Shown here piece by piece: positions 1 to 13,400 of a stretch of DNA of 64,000 nt. The translations under genes were made by a program, and so were the position numbers. Position 1 is the stretch's first letter; every line of letters begins with the position of its first letter. The stretch is from Paracentrotus lividus (lineage: Eukaryota > Echinodermata > Echinoidea > Camarodonta > Echinidae): assembly GCA_940671915.1 (NCBI GenBank), contig CALNVZ010003434.1:25716401-25780400 (forward strand). Reading direction: 5' to 3'. The notes below the pieces were generated by a model, which was not told the origin of the DNA, made no database searches, and worked only from the letters and a program-made list of their open reading frames with translations.

Positions 1-79
1 ATTAAAATTCTGAGAAATGAAGAAATAAATGGGTTGAAGGCAGAGAGATCGAATTTACACGCCCGTTCGTGTCGACGCC

Positions 80-600
80 ATGTTCTATCTCATGTATTTC
101 TCATGTATTTCTTCGTTTTGTCTCTCATCTTCTCTTCTGTCTCTATTCTTATGTATTGCATTGTTTTTATCCTTCTTTACTCTTCTCTTCTGTCATTTCT
201 TATGTATTTCTTTGTTTTTATCTTTCTTTCCTCTTCTCTTCCGTTAATTCTTCTGTATTTCTTTGTTTATCTATCTTTCTTTCTTCTTCTCTTCCGTTAT
301 TTCTTATGTATTTCTTTGTTTTTATCTTTCTTTCCTCTTGTCTTCCGTTATTTCTTATGTATTTCTTTGTTTTACCTTTCTTTCCTCTTCTCTTCCGTTA
401 TTTCTTATGTATTTCTTTGTTTTATCTTTCTTTCCTCTTCTCTTCCGTTATTTCTTATTTATTTCTTTGTTTTTATCTTTCTTTCCTCTTGTCTTCCGTT
501 ATTTCTTATGTATTTCTTTGTTTTGTCTTTCTTTCATCTTCTCATTTGAATCGATTCTCATGTATTTCTTTGTTCTGTCATTTTTCTTCTCTCCTCTTCT
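80..600. repeat. Pyrimidine-rich minisatellite, unit about 50-53 bp
   Basis: Eight to nine imperfect tandem copies of a T/C-rich unit are seen. The word CTTCCGTTATTTCTTATG recurs at about 294, 345, 395, 445 and 496, so the period is 50-53 bp. The long open frames here are a by-product of the stop-poor pyrimidine composition and are not genes. Confidence 0.9.
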
Positions 601-697
601 ATCATTGTGCAATGTCGAAATTACCCTTATTACCCCGAGAGCGTCTTAACAAAACAGTTGTCTGGACAACATCCGGGAAAAACTGGGTTGTTACCGC

Positions 698-962
698 GAC
701 TTTATGCGGCGGTCACAACTCGTCGTAGGCTTCGGGGCACGTGCCATCAACGTAGGCTGCGTTGCATGTGCTATATGCAATCACAGGTCGTTGGTCAATT
801 TCTGCGATTCCTGCGTTTGTGTAGTAAGGGTATTGGAAAAACTATCTGCACGTCGTACATGCAACGTGCCTCCGAGGTACCTGCGCTGCACGACTTTTCT
901 ACCAAATCCATCGTAGGAAGTTGCACGTCGAAGGTACGGCGAGTTGTGACCGCCGCATTACC
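698..962. mobile_element. Small MITE-like element with 22 bp inverted ends
   Basis: The left end GCGGCGGTCACAACTCG (from about 704) is repeated in inverse at about 935-956 with one mismatch over 22 bp. The interior of roughly 200 bp is itself rich in short inverted words such as TGCAACGTGCC/GGCACGTGCC. No coding capacity is seen. The superfamily is not determined; a clear target duplication is not visible. Confidence 0.6.
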
Positions 963-1089
963 CTAGTCTGACTAGGGTAAGAATCTGCACAATCTTACCC
1001 GGAGAACCTCCGAACGCTCTAGTAGAGCGTCTTAATAGAAATCTTACCAGGGTACATCCGGACGTTACCCGGGTATTAAAGATTGCCAA

Positions 1090-1316
1090 AAAAGTGTCTG
1101 TTAAGACGGGGCTTTAGAGACGTCTCCGAAACTGGGACACGTCTCCGAGACGTCTCCGCAACAATTTTTCAAAAGCTGTCTCAAAGCAGTTTCAAATTAA
1201 GAACCGTCTCAAAGTAGTTTCCGCTACTCATGAAACGTCTCGGGGACGTCTCCGCGACGTCCCCGAAATACATCTCAAAGATGTTTCAAAGTAGTTTCAG
1301 CGAAGTGAGATACCAC
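1090..1316. repeat. GAGACGTCTC-cluster repeat (copy 1)
   Basis: The stretch is dominated by the palindromic word GAGACGTCTCCG and by variants such as GTCTCAAAG and GACGTCCCCG. Its right edge, GCGAAGTGAGATACCACC at about 1301-1318, recurs in inverse or direct form at the edges of similar clusters near 42.5 and 43.5 kb, so this is a dispersed family and not a local accident. The function and class are unknown. Confidence 0.6.
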
Positions 1317-1641
1317 CCTATGTCTATTATATATATATCCCATTTGAAATGAAATATAAAGAAGAAGATACAGTTTTCAAACTATATTGCGTGGCTTATT
1401 TCTCATCAAGTTGACTTTTTAATGATGTCGTATAGAGTTCTGCATTAAGAACTAACTATTTGTTGTTTAAACACGGCAAAATGATAGATTTTACCCAACA
1501 TCATTTAAACCTGGACTTATCTGGACTTATTGTTATTATTTTTTTTCTGTGTGTCATATTTTTAAAGGGGGTCAGGTATAAGTTTAAAATGCTGTTGTTA
1601 TTTTGTCATAAAATTTTTCCTGCAGGAAGTTCGTGGCTGAT

Positions 1642-1846
1642 ATGGCGATATCTACCCATTATTCACACGTGTCATTTCGGAAGGGCATGACAATTGTTCC
1701 CGTCTGTTTTCTGCAAACAGCTGTAGTATTAGGCACAATCAAATCGATTGGTGTCTTTCTTCCTCAACTAAACTTACAGCTCGGAATAACATCGACAGAC
1801 ATTGGCATCAGTCTCGGGCTATTCCAAGGTTTCACCTTTGGCTTTA
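1642..1846 (+). CDS. MFS transporter exon 1 (coding part)
   Basis: The exon probably begins at 1626 after TTTTTCCTGCAG; the first in-frame ATG is at 1642. It encodes MAISTHYSHVSF through the first two helices and ends with a phase-1 donor (TTTA followed by GTAAGT). Confidence 0.8.
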
Positions 1847-4800
1847 GTAAGTATATTTAATATCTGGTAAATTTTAGTTTAACAAAAAATGACATGTCCG
1901 ATGGCCCCGATGCATAGAACTTGGTTAAAATGGGATTGGGTATTTAAGGGCAAAAAAGCATGCTTGTTGCTCGCTTGGCAGGCGTGAAGTGAAAAAGGGA
2001 GGTACCCCCCCCCTCCCCAAGCCATTAAAAAAAAGTAGAGTTGCCCCCGCATTCACAAATCGTTATTATGACCCGTGAAAACCCAATTTTAGGTATTGTG
2101 TTCAATTCCATTATGATTACCTGTTTTCACAAAATAGTAACGCTTATCGTGATTTCGGACAATAAGATAATACATGTTTTCAATTCAATGAACAGTGCTG
2201 CCAGCTATTCTAGCTACAGCCTAGCTGAAATTATTGCAATTTTTATTTTACAGGTCTTTTATACGTTGTTATTTTTTTATAAACAGCGGGAGTATTTTTG
2301 ACCATTTTGGTATCTAATGAAAGAGGAGACTTGTCCTTTTTCTTTTTTTCGGAGCAATAAATGTCCAGACCCGGTTAATCCTCAAACAAAAGGAGACATA
2401 CAGTAACTAAGCCTTAGAAATTTAATTTAGGTAAGAGGGGCCTTGTTCATGTTATCAGTGAATAAAATCATGATACATAGCTCATATTTCTTCAAAAACT
2501 GTTTACCGGTCTAGGTTATACCTCTTTGTAAAGAATAATGGCCCAAAAAAAAACTACAGTGGCAGACAACAAAAGCAGCATCCAAAGATATATTTATTTC
2601 TGGCGTTGCCAAGGGAAAAAGTCTTGCATTGCATAAACATCTTTATTCCCCCAAATTATCAAATTATAGCCGATCTTAAAGTATATTTATTGTAATTTTC
2701 ACACTTTTGTTACATTTTACTGGATAATCATGACCCTTGGTTTTGGCACGCATGGTCCTTAGCAACGGTACAATTTTTTCTTCTTCTTCTTTAGGTGATA
2801 TTTTTTCCTTTGCCTTTGTAATGGTTCCTTATGGCTATTAATGATTAGTGAGAGGCATGAACGAAATCTGTAAACAGTTTTTGGAGAAATATGAAACGTG
2901 TGATTTTATTCCCTGATAAGGCCTAATCTACCAACAGCAAAAAAAAAAAAAAAAAAAAACCTCTTTGGCGCTTCTATTCACGCCTTTGTTCCAGAAGTGG
3001 CCTGGTCTGGTCATCGACTTCACTCGTCAATTAAGGGGACAAGTCTCCTTCTTAAGAATATACAAAAATGGTTGAAAATATTCTGGCCATCATGTGCGTA
3101 TTCTGGGGGCGCAGGGGGTTGCCTAAAAGAGGAGGGAAAAGGAGAAAGGGAAAGAAAAGAAAAGGAAAGAAGAAGAAAAAATAAAAAGAAAGGGAAAAAG
3201 GGGGTAAAAAGGAAGGAAGATTTTAAGAGAGAGAGAGAGAGAGGGAGGGAGAAGAGGGGAAAAGGGGCGCCAATTCGATCTTAAATTTAGGGGGATGCGC
3301 CAAATCGACCTTAAATTTAGAGGGGCGTCCAAGGTCGACCGTAAACTAAGGGCGCTAAATTGAGCAAAAATGTAGGGCGCCAAATTGACCTGAAACTTAG
3401 GGGCGACAAATCAACCTTAAATTTAGGGGGGGGGGGCCAAATCGACCTTAAACTAAGGGGCGCCAAATGTGAGCTTAAACGTAGGGGCACAAATTGACCC
3501 CTGAAGCTGAGGGGCGTCCAAAATAAACGATATTAAACTTAGGGGCGCCAAATAGACCTTAAATTTAGGGAGGGGGAGGTCAAATCGACCTTAAACTTAG
3601 AGGGACGTCGAATCGACCTTAAACGTAGGGGCGCTGAATCGACCTGAAACTTATATGGGAACGCCAAATTGACCTGAAACTTTAGGGGCGCCAAATCGAC
3701 CTTAAACTAAGGGGGCGCCAAATTGAGCTTAGACTAAGATGGCGCCAAATTGACCTGAAACTTAGGTGGGGCGCCAAATTGACCTTAAACTTAGGTGAGC
3801 CAAATCGACCTTAAACTAAGGGGCGTCAAATTAGGCGCCAAAATGATCTGAAACTTAGGTGTCGCCGAATTGACCTGAGAGTTAAGGGTGCCAAATTTAT
3901 CTTAAACTTTAATGGGCTCCAACTTTTTCCTAAACTTAGTGAGGGTGCCAAATTTACCTGAAACTAAGGAGCAACAAATTGGTTTTCAAAATATGGTCTC
4001 TCAAAATGTTTAACTTCCATGCCTACTGGTTTGTACATAAATAGCAAAATTTTGGCTCGCGCTCCGCACTCGCATCATTTTTTTTCCCAATAAGTTATTT
4101 CATTGTATTCCTGAGGAACGCATAAAATGTCCTGTTTTCTAATTATTCAAATACCACAAAATTTCCGCTCGCGCTTTATGCTCGCCTGCATTTTTCCTCT
4201 CACCAGAATTTCATTATGGGGTTCTAACGATCAAAATATTTCAATTGATTTGATTTCACATTACATTTTTTACATTTCAAATTGACCTGAAACTAAGAGG
4301 CGCTAAATTGATTTTAAACCCAGGGCATCAAATTGACCTAAAACATAGCGCCAATTCAATCTAAAATTCAGGGGGCGCTAAATTGGGCTTAGATGTAGGG
4401 CCGCCAAAATGATCTGAAACAATAGGGGACGCCGAATTGACCTGAGACTTAAGGGTGCCAAAGTTATTTTAAACTTAGGGAGGGTAGCAGAATTGACATG
4501 AAACTAACGGGGTAATATATTATACTTTAAATTATGGAGGCCAAATTGTTCCTAAACATTTACTGGTCTTTATACAGTCTGTGTCAAATGAAATGGTACA
4601 GTTGGAAAACATTTTTTTTATAGTGTGAAGGTTAATATCAACGTGGTATTATTTGTTATTTTCATAAAGCAGGAATTTCACTCTTTCTTCTGCAATTTTT
4701 TTCATCACATTTGGTGCAGTATTTTTTGAGATTTGACTAATTTTCTACAATCAAGAAAAATCAATTTTTCGCACGCCGTCCCATGCCTTTGTGTACGATT

Positions 4801-7424
4801 TCGCATAATGACCGTAAATTCAGCGCTCCAGAACAATAGAAGTGCGTAATTTCGACTTGTTCCTCGTCGCACAAAACTTAGCATAACTTTTGTTTTAAGA
4901 AAGCAAATTATACAGGACAAAGCGAATCAGCAAGAAAAATCCTTTGGCTTTAATTTGGTACCACAAACACACATTATATGAAAAGATTTCACACCTAAAT
5001 GATTTTTTCCCCGACTGTACCATTTTTTTTTTACACAGACTGTACATACACTGCCCTCCAAAAGTCTGGGAAAACCTAATGCCAGCTATGTTTTGGATGA
5101 TTTTAAAGTATTTCTGTCCAAATGTTGTTAAAGTACTAAAAATATTTTGTGCAACCAATATATTTCTCAATTGTCGCACAAACTCTCCTTGGAATTCAGA
5201 AATTAGCCAAATTATGTAGAAAAGTGCAAAAACATGTTTTCGCACTGATTTATTTGATTATTGAAAAATAGAATATCTCTGATTATAATGATCCGATCAA
5301 TGTGAAATTTCTCATGGACGTTAAGGCACATGTAAAAATTTAGCACTACATTGTTTGTTGTATTTTGAAGTATAAATCTATTAATTGTTATTATTTATGC
5401 AAATTAAGTATATTTTTACTTATTTATTAATATCTGGCTTCAAATAAATTGTTATGAAGTCCAATCTCCTTTTAAAAGTTGCTGAGTGTAACAGCCAACA
5501 ACATTTTGGTAAAAAGTTTGAAGTTTGTATTGAATTCTTGAGTATTATTTTGTTTAATTAATTTCTTTTGTCATCTATTATTGGGATTTTTATGGCTCTT
5601 TTATGTTTCAGAAATGAAAGCAAAAATTCTATCTTTCATTCTATTTAGGTCTGACATGCAATAATGCAATGCTGTATCATCTAACAACAGAGTGACTGTG
5701 CAGTTTGTTTTAAACAGTACTTGAACTACACTTGAAAGGCAAAAGTCACCAAAAGGCATATTCGGGGTTGGCAGTGGTTGCGCAGCAGTCATGGATATTT
5801 TATAGTTGGTTAAATTGGTCAAGACCCCTCCCTCAGTCAGAACAGGCATAATTCAGTTTTAATATAAAGAGTTATCAAGTAAGGAACCATTGTTATGACG
5901 CGTATTCATGAAATTTTAAAAATACCAACGGCCTGTATAGCATCATCTTAGATATCCTGAAATCAATCAAGGTACATTTCTGAAACATAAAAAACGCAAA
6001 AATATTAAGAAATACTTTAAAACTAAAACAATCTAAAACAATAGAAAGTAATAAAACAAAAGTATACAAAGGAATTCACAAGAAACTCCAATGTTTGAAT
6101 AATTACAATGTTGTTGAGTAATATGCTCATCAACTTTTAAAAGGAAATTTGGCTTCATAACAATTTTTAAAACATAATACTGATGAATGTGTAAAAATAA
6201 ACCCTTAATTTGCATAAATTATAAATAAATTATTACCTCAAATAACAAACAAATACTACAGGGCTATATGTTACATGTGCCTCAACATCCGTGCAAAATT
6301 TTACATCGATCGGACCATTATTGGCCGAGATGTCTTATTTTATCAATAATCAAATAAATTAGTGCAAAATCATGTTTTTGCACTTTTTGCATATTTTTTT
6401 TTTTTTACTAATTTCCGAATTCCAAGGAGACTTGGAGAGAGTATCGTGAAGTAAAAAGGTTACACAATGTATTTTTTGTACTTTAACATAATTTGGGCTG
6501 AAATACTGGACATAAAATGCTTTAAAATGATCCAAAACTTAGCTGGCATTCGGTGTACCCAAACTTTTGGAGGGCAGTGTATAACAAAATTTTCGCTCTC
6601 GCTTCGCACTCGCATCATTTTCCAAGGAGTTATTTCATTGTGTTCCTGAGGAATGCATAAAATGTCAGTTTTCAGATCTTTCGGATACATCAAATTTCCG
6701 CCCGCGCTTCGCCTAATTTTTTCTTTCTTGTAACCAGATTACGAGGATTCTGACCAACAAAACATCAATTTACATTGGTTTAATTTCACATTACTTGATG
6801 GACAAATTTCACATGATTTTATATGCATGAAGATAATAATTTAACCACCAATAGTATTTCGTTCTCGCATCACTTTTAAGAGGTTATCAATATATAGGCC
6901 TATTTCGGATAAACATCATTTCTAAAACGCTGAAAGGTCCTGTTTTTAGTTCTTGAATCATGAAACTTGAATGTGTTGCACCCAAAAAGCTACGTTGACA
7001 GCAGTCCAGGTGGAATACTTATGGCAGTGTGTGAGTGCGTGATGTGTGCAAGTAAAAGAAGCCAGACATTGTGCAGAAGAAAACCATGTAGACTGTAGAG
7101 TACAAACAAGTAGAGTGCATTCGGTGAAGAAAATTTCCCCGCTACTATAAAAAAACAAAAAAACAAAAAACAAAAAAAGTTTACAATGGCTTGCTTTTAA
7201 ATCGTTATGATGGACAAAATTACAGCTCCCGATCATATAATATTCTGATGAGGAGCTAAACAAAATTAAAACCCCTAAGTGCTTAGAATTCTATGCTTTA
7301 TCATTGTTTATGGTCGTAAAGTAAAGGGGAAAAAATTCGCTCGCGCTTTGCGCTCGTATTCAAAATTATTAGTATTTTCATTTATAGCGGTAATACCTCA
7401 TATTCCTAGAATTTTATTCTCACC

Positions 7425-7473
<49 letters not shown>

Positions 7474-10400
7474 TTCAAATAAATTCTTCTCCAAAATCCT
7501 TCAACATGCATTTAATGTTGCCTTTAAATAATCCAGAACCACTGGAGTACTAAATATGTTGAAGCACATTTTACCACTGAAGATTTTAACTTATATGTAT
7601 AATTGTATGGTTTTATGACATCTTATGTATTCTAACATTGTATATGGGGTAATCGTTCATCACATTTATTAAGAAAATTGTTTGTACTACAAAAACTTGC
7701 AATACGTTCAATTACCAAATCAAATTATTTAGCACATATTATACCGAACAACTATTTAAAAAACTAAAAATATTGAATTTGTATTCAATCCAATTCAATG
7801 CAATTCATCTTTATTGGTCCAATGGAAATTCATCTTGTCTACATGCAAATATACAATATTGAAATACAAATATACAAATATACAAAATGATATAGAGCAA
7901 AAAAAAAAACCCACAGCATTACATGAGAAATTAATATTGATGAACAGTACAATTGGTAATGCATAGGACATGTATACAGTGAATTTAATACTGTCGAGCT
8001 TGGGTTTTGGTTTGAGAACATAAAGTTCAATATTTCATCAGAGATTCAATTGAATTGCTTATTTATATTATTAATGTTTATTATTATTATATTATTTGAT
8101 TTCCACTCAGATCGGATTTTCGATCATTGGAAGAGATGCCAGAGATACAAACCCTATATCAAGAGCATAAAAATATTAGGCTGATATAGTCACTTACACT
8201 TATTTGTCGTTGATTTAATTTGTTTTTAAATCATAAATATACCACTTTACCATGCAGCTGTATGAATGTTTATATTACAAGAAATTTAAATACATATAAG
8301 AACGGGGAAATGAAATCCGTATATAAATATTATATATACAAATATTTATTTAGCATTTGTTTCTTTATATACTTTCTTCTTCTTAGATATAACCTTCCTA
8401 TCCGTATACATACAATTAGAAAATAACTGTTCATTTAATTTTGTTACTAAAATACCATTCAAAACAAAAATTAGACCCTCTTACTATTTCAATGTAATGA
8501 CAAACAGTTTCCTACAAATCATTCATCATACGGATTGAGTGAGGAACGAATGAGTTGAAATAGCGTGTAGTTCTTGTTTTTATTGACTGCCACCTCCTTC
8601 CACTGCGAAGCAGTTTGTAATTGCTTCGGAGTGGATGAGTGCTATCTTCTGCTATAATTGATTGTGCCGTGGTGACTACCTTATCTGAGCAAACTTTATG
8701 AAAGTCCACATCCTTATTTGTAATCTTGCTTGTTTTTTTTTGTTTTTTTTACAATTCTGCGCAGCTTGTCGGTATCCTTTTGCTTTGCGCTAGTACACCA
8801 GACACCACTGTCATGACAGAGAAATAGTACGTTGGATGACCGAGGAATAGAACAATTGCAATATTCTCTCATGAACATGAAATTGTTTTAGCTTACGAAG
8901 AAAGTATAATCTCTGATTACATTTCTGTGAGGTTGCATTTGTTTGCTCACCCCAACTTAGCTGATCGTCGATTACCGTCCCCAGATATTTATGATATTAA
9001 CAGTGTACATTTTCAACCGAAACATCACTGATAAAAATTGGGAGGTCAGCCGGATCAGATATTTTCTTCTTCCTGAAATCAAAGATCATTTCTTTTGTTT
9101 TCGTCGGGTTAAGTACAAGGTGGTTATCATCACACCATTCTTCAAAATATGTTTATACACTTCCTATATACTCTTCTTCACTTTCCTTTATCAAACCTAC
9201 AATGACTGTATCATCTGCATATTTCAAAATATGAGTCGACATGACATTTGACTTGCAATCATTCGTATACGAAATATAGAGACTAGGCGAGAGAACGCAC
9301 CCTTGATGCGTTCCTGTATTGGTAGTAAGTTCGGTAGAAAGTACATCATTAACTTTCACTTTCTGTGTCCTACAGTGCAAAAAGTCATAGATCCAAAGTA
9401 TTAGAGATGGTTTCACATCGAAGGCTTTTAACTTTTCTATCAACTTATACGGCTGGATAGTATAGAAGGCGGATGAGAAATCCACGAAGGTCGCTCTTGC
9501 GTAACACCTTGCATCAATGATCGCTTGGATTGATATGCAAATTGGTATTCATCCATAACATCGCGGATTGGTCCAATGAGTTTCTCCAAAACTATTCTTT
9601 CGAAGCACTTCATAACAATGGGAGTGAGCGCGATTGGTCGAAAGTCATTGGATACTGGGCGTTTGTTTTAAGGCACGGGTGCGATTACGGATGCTTTCCA
9701 ACATCTCGGTACATGTTCGTCGAGTGACATCTGAAAAAGCATGCAATAAGGGATTGGGAGTTGAGATGCGCATGTTTTAAGGATGTGCCCACTAACACCG
9801 TCAGGCCCAGCTGCCTCTCTGGAATTGATCTTTTTCAGTCGCTTCCGACCTTCTCGCTCTTCGATCGCTATTGAGGAGTCTTCGGAATCGCGTAGCTCAG
9901 CCACTTGTTCGTTTGCTAGATGTTAGAAGTTTTCGTTTTCAAAACGTGAGAAGAATGCATTTAGATCGTTAGCTCGATGTTGTAGATTCTCCTCATTTAC
10001 AAAGACATTATCTCTTCTTTTATTGGAGTAATCTGTCATAAGCTCGAGGCACTTCCATGCATCTTTAGGGTTATTAGTGTACTAATTTTCTCTGTACTTT
10101 CTTTTTGCTTCATTGATTTTTCGTTTCAGTTGATCATTTAGCTCTTTTACTAATTCGGTGTGTCTCGAGTTAAATGCCCTCTTTCTTTCTTTAATGATGG
10201 ATTTTAGCTCTTTTGTGATCCATGGCTTAGTGTTCGGATAAACTTTAACTGATTTCGATTTAATGTGTAGGCTTTCACAAAAGGTTATGTAACTGTTTAT
10301 TGTATCGGTGAGTTCATGTATGTCATCACACGAGTTTTGAAACAGTTCCCAATCCGTGATTTCAAATCCGGTTCTATAGTAGCTCAATTGACGTGTCATT

Positions 10401-13400
10401 CCAACTCTGCACTTTCCTTTGAACAGGCTTATCCCTTTTTAATTTTTCGTTTTAGATTTTGGCAGGAGGTGAATGGTGTGGTGATCAGATGCACCGAGCC
10501 CCGGTCTCACCAGAGCTTTGTACGCATTTGGTATCGAACAGTAACACTTATCTAAAATATTTCCTCCCCTTGTAGCAAAATCAACTGATTGATGATAGTG
10601 AGGCATATCATTTTCCAATTGACACTGATTGAAATCCCCAAGTATAATAATAGGTGTATCTGGAGATTACATTATGATGTAAATAAGTTACAATTAGCAT
10701 CTTTCATGTTTTCATATTTCAAACAATTGCTACTCAGTACATTCGACGATTATTTTGAATATAAAAGCAATATCAATAAGTATAAAACAAGAAGTGCTAA
10801 CAAAATGTATGAACCTTTTTACCGTTTTAACTTTTCAAGAACCACAGTTAGTTTAAAGGGCCACATTTTTGGAATGCCTTGCCAGATACACTTAAAACAA
10901 GCTTAACTTTTCTTTCATTCAGGAAAAAAGTCAAATCTTATCTTCTTAAAAGAGAGTAGTTATTTATACCATCTAACTGCCTAATGTTGCATTTTATGTT
11001 ATGTTCAGGTATATCATGTAATGCCTTTTTTGTTGTCTGTTAGGTTTGTTATTGTTATTGTTGAGCTGTACATGTTTTGGTTTTGTTTGTTCGTTTTTGT
11101 TTTTGTTTTGTTTTTTATGTTTAAAGTGTGGTTAATCATGTTAATAGGGGATTAGCCTTGACAGGCCAATGGCCTTTGCTAATCCCCCGCATTCACCACG
11201 CTTCACCTTTCTTTCTTTCAAACATAATGTTATCTTATGATGTATTGGTAATTTTATATTGTTTGATTTGTATTGATTTGTATTATTTCTCTTATGTATG
11301 CTTTTTTAAGAGATGTAAAATAAAAATTGAATTGAATTGAATTCTCACCATTAGAAGAAGAAAAAAAAAAGGGGCTTCAACTAAATTCTTCTCCAAAATC
11401 GTTCAACATGCATTTAAGCCGTAGGCTAATGTTTGCCTGGCCGGGGGGGGGGGGGGCGCCATTTTTCTGAAAAGTACACAGGGGCGCAAAATCACGTCGG
11501 GGCCTCTGGGGTACGAAATCCTGGATACGCGCCTGGCCTATAATAATGACATATAACAACATTGAAAAGAAAACTTGCGAAATTGAAAAATGAATTTCAG
11601 CTATGCTGCAATACGTATGGCGAGTGAGGGTATACAGTTAGGCTCATTACCCTTATTGGGCGAAGATGATTTTTTTCCCGTTTTGGGCAATTCAACTCAT
11701 GGATTATTCATGACCTCCCTCGTCCGCACCGAAACACGTAGGCTATAAAGTCAATTACACTTATTCGTCCTTTGCCTTCATGATTAGACAAATAACACAA
11801 AGAAACAAAGCAAATTAATCAAAACAAAAAAGGAAACCCCGAGATCAAAATATTCTTAGGCCTACTCCACACAAGACAACTTCGAAATATGGGACATGTC
11901 TGACATTTCTGGTCTGACAAGTTGTCAGATAAGACATCTTTATTTGATTTTGATTGTCTGAGAACCATTGTAACTATGGGAACTGTCGGATAAAACATGA
12001 CTTATCAAATGAAATATCCAACAAGTCCTTTAACCCTAATACTCCCGGGGTATTTTGATCCTTGTCATTCCCGGGGAGGGGGGGGGGGCATTATGGCCCC
12101 CCCCCCTCCCTTAATATCTCGGCCGCGGATCGCGCGATCGCGGCGAAAATTTACACGATGGTAGAGAATGACGTAATCTATGCGGTTGCGTAGGTAAAAT
12201 TCACTAAATTCATATATTTTATTTTATATTAATTAATTATTATACTAATTTATTCATGAAATCATACTAATTCGCTCTAATCCACTAGATAAAGCTCCTA
12301 GAATGCTAATTTTTTTGTGAAAATATTCTTTATAGTCTTCCTAACAATGGTGATTGAAAAAAATTTCGGTACCAAGATTGATTTCTTATGTATTTTATTG
12401 TTTTCTTTTTTTTTATTTCTTATGTATTTCTTTGATTTTTGACTTTTTGTCGTTTTTTCAATGGAAATTGTCGGCGACGATATTTCAGTCATAAATAGTG
12501 GCAAATCAAATGATTGTTATCATTGAAAGCAAAATTAATCACTAATTTATTAATTTTAGCTGAAAACAGAATTTGCATTGACTTTGAACATGAAATCATG
12601 TTATTGAGCAATTTTGGGTCTCACGCACGGGAAAAAATATATACGTAACTCGCGAACCGCGTACCCGGGCGTCGCAAATTTGGTCTCAAAAGTTGCGCGA
12701 GACTGGAAAGTAAAAGGTCAGCGAGCAGCGCGGTCAAAGAATTTCGCATGGCAGATTTATCACGAAAAATGTCGAGGGGGGCCATTATACCAGGAAGTAT
12801 TAGGGTTAACGAAACGCTCCCCTGGTGACCCAATGGACATACGTTATCCAGGTTCCTCTGTCTTGCGTCAGTTCACATAACGCTCTTCGGTCACGTTTCT
12901 TCGGTTATGCCTTCAATCGGTCTTGTTCCTTGCCTCACTCTTCTCCTATTTCCCTGTACATTCCCACGCATGGTGTCCAGCTTCAGGCCACTTGCGTGAT
13001 ATATCTAAAGTAGCTCAATCTCAGTTTTCTATACCTTGTCGTATTCACAGGTGCGGTCCCTACATTTGTTTATTGTAACGCAAGTAGCAAATATCGTCGC
13101 TTAATGATCGTAATGGGCGCCGTCCTTTCTTCCGGGAGCTTCATCTTAGGATCTACGATAGCCAATAATGCCCAGCTAGCTTTCTACCTCTCATTATCTG
13201 GTATGTACATGCTGCTGCTAAATGTTTGACTTTTGTTTTACCCTATTATCTTTACTCCATACACTCTTTAAAAAAAACGTTCCAATAGGCACCTTTATTT
13301 TGTCACAATAGCGGAACCCTTTTAGTTCCCATAAGCTAGCACTTTTTGGTGTCCAGTAGCATCCCTTTTTATGTACTGAATAGATTAGAATAGTAAAGAA

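Noticed and set aside
34-728. Overlapping open frames of 120-219 codons, rich in Phe, Leu and Ser
   Set aside because: They are translations of a pyrimidine-rich minisatellite in several frames at once; no gene-like features.
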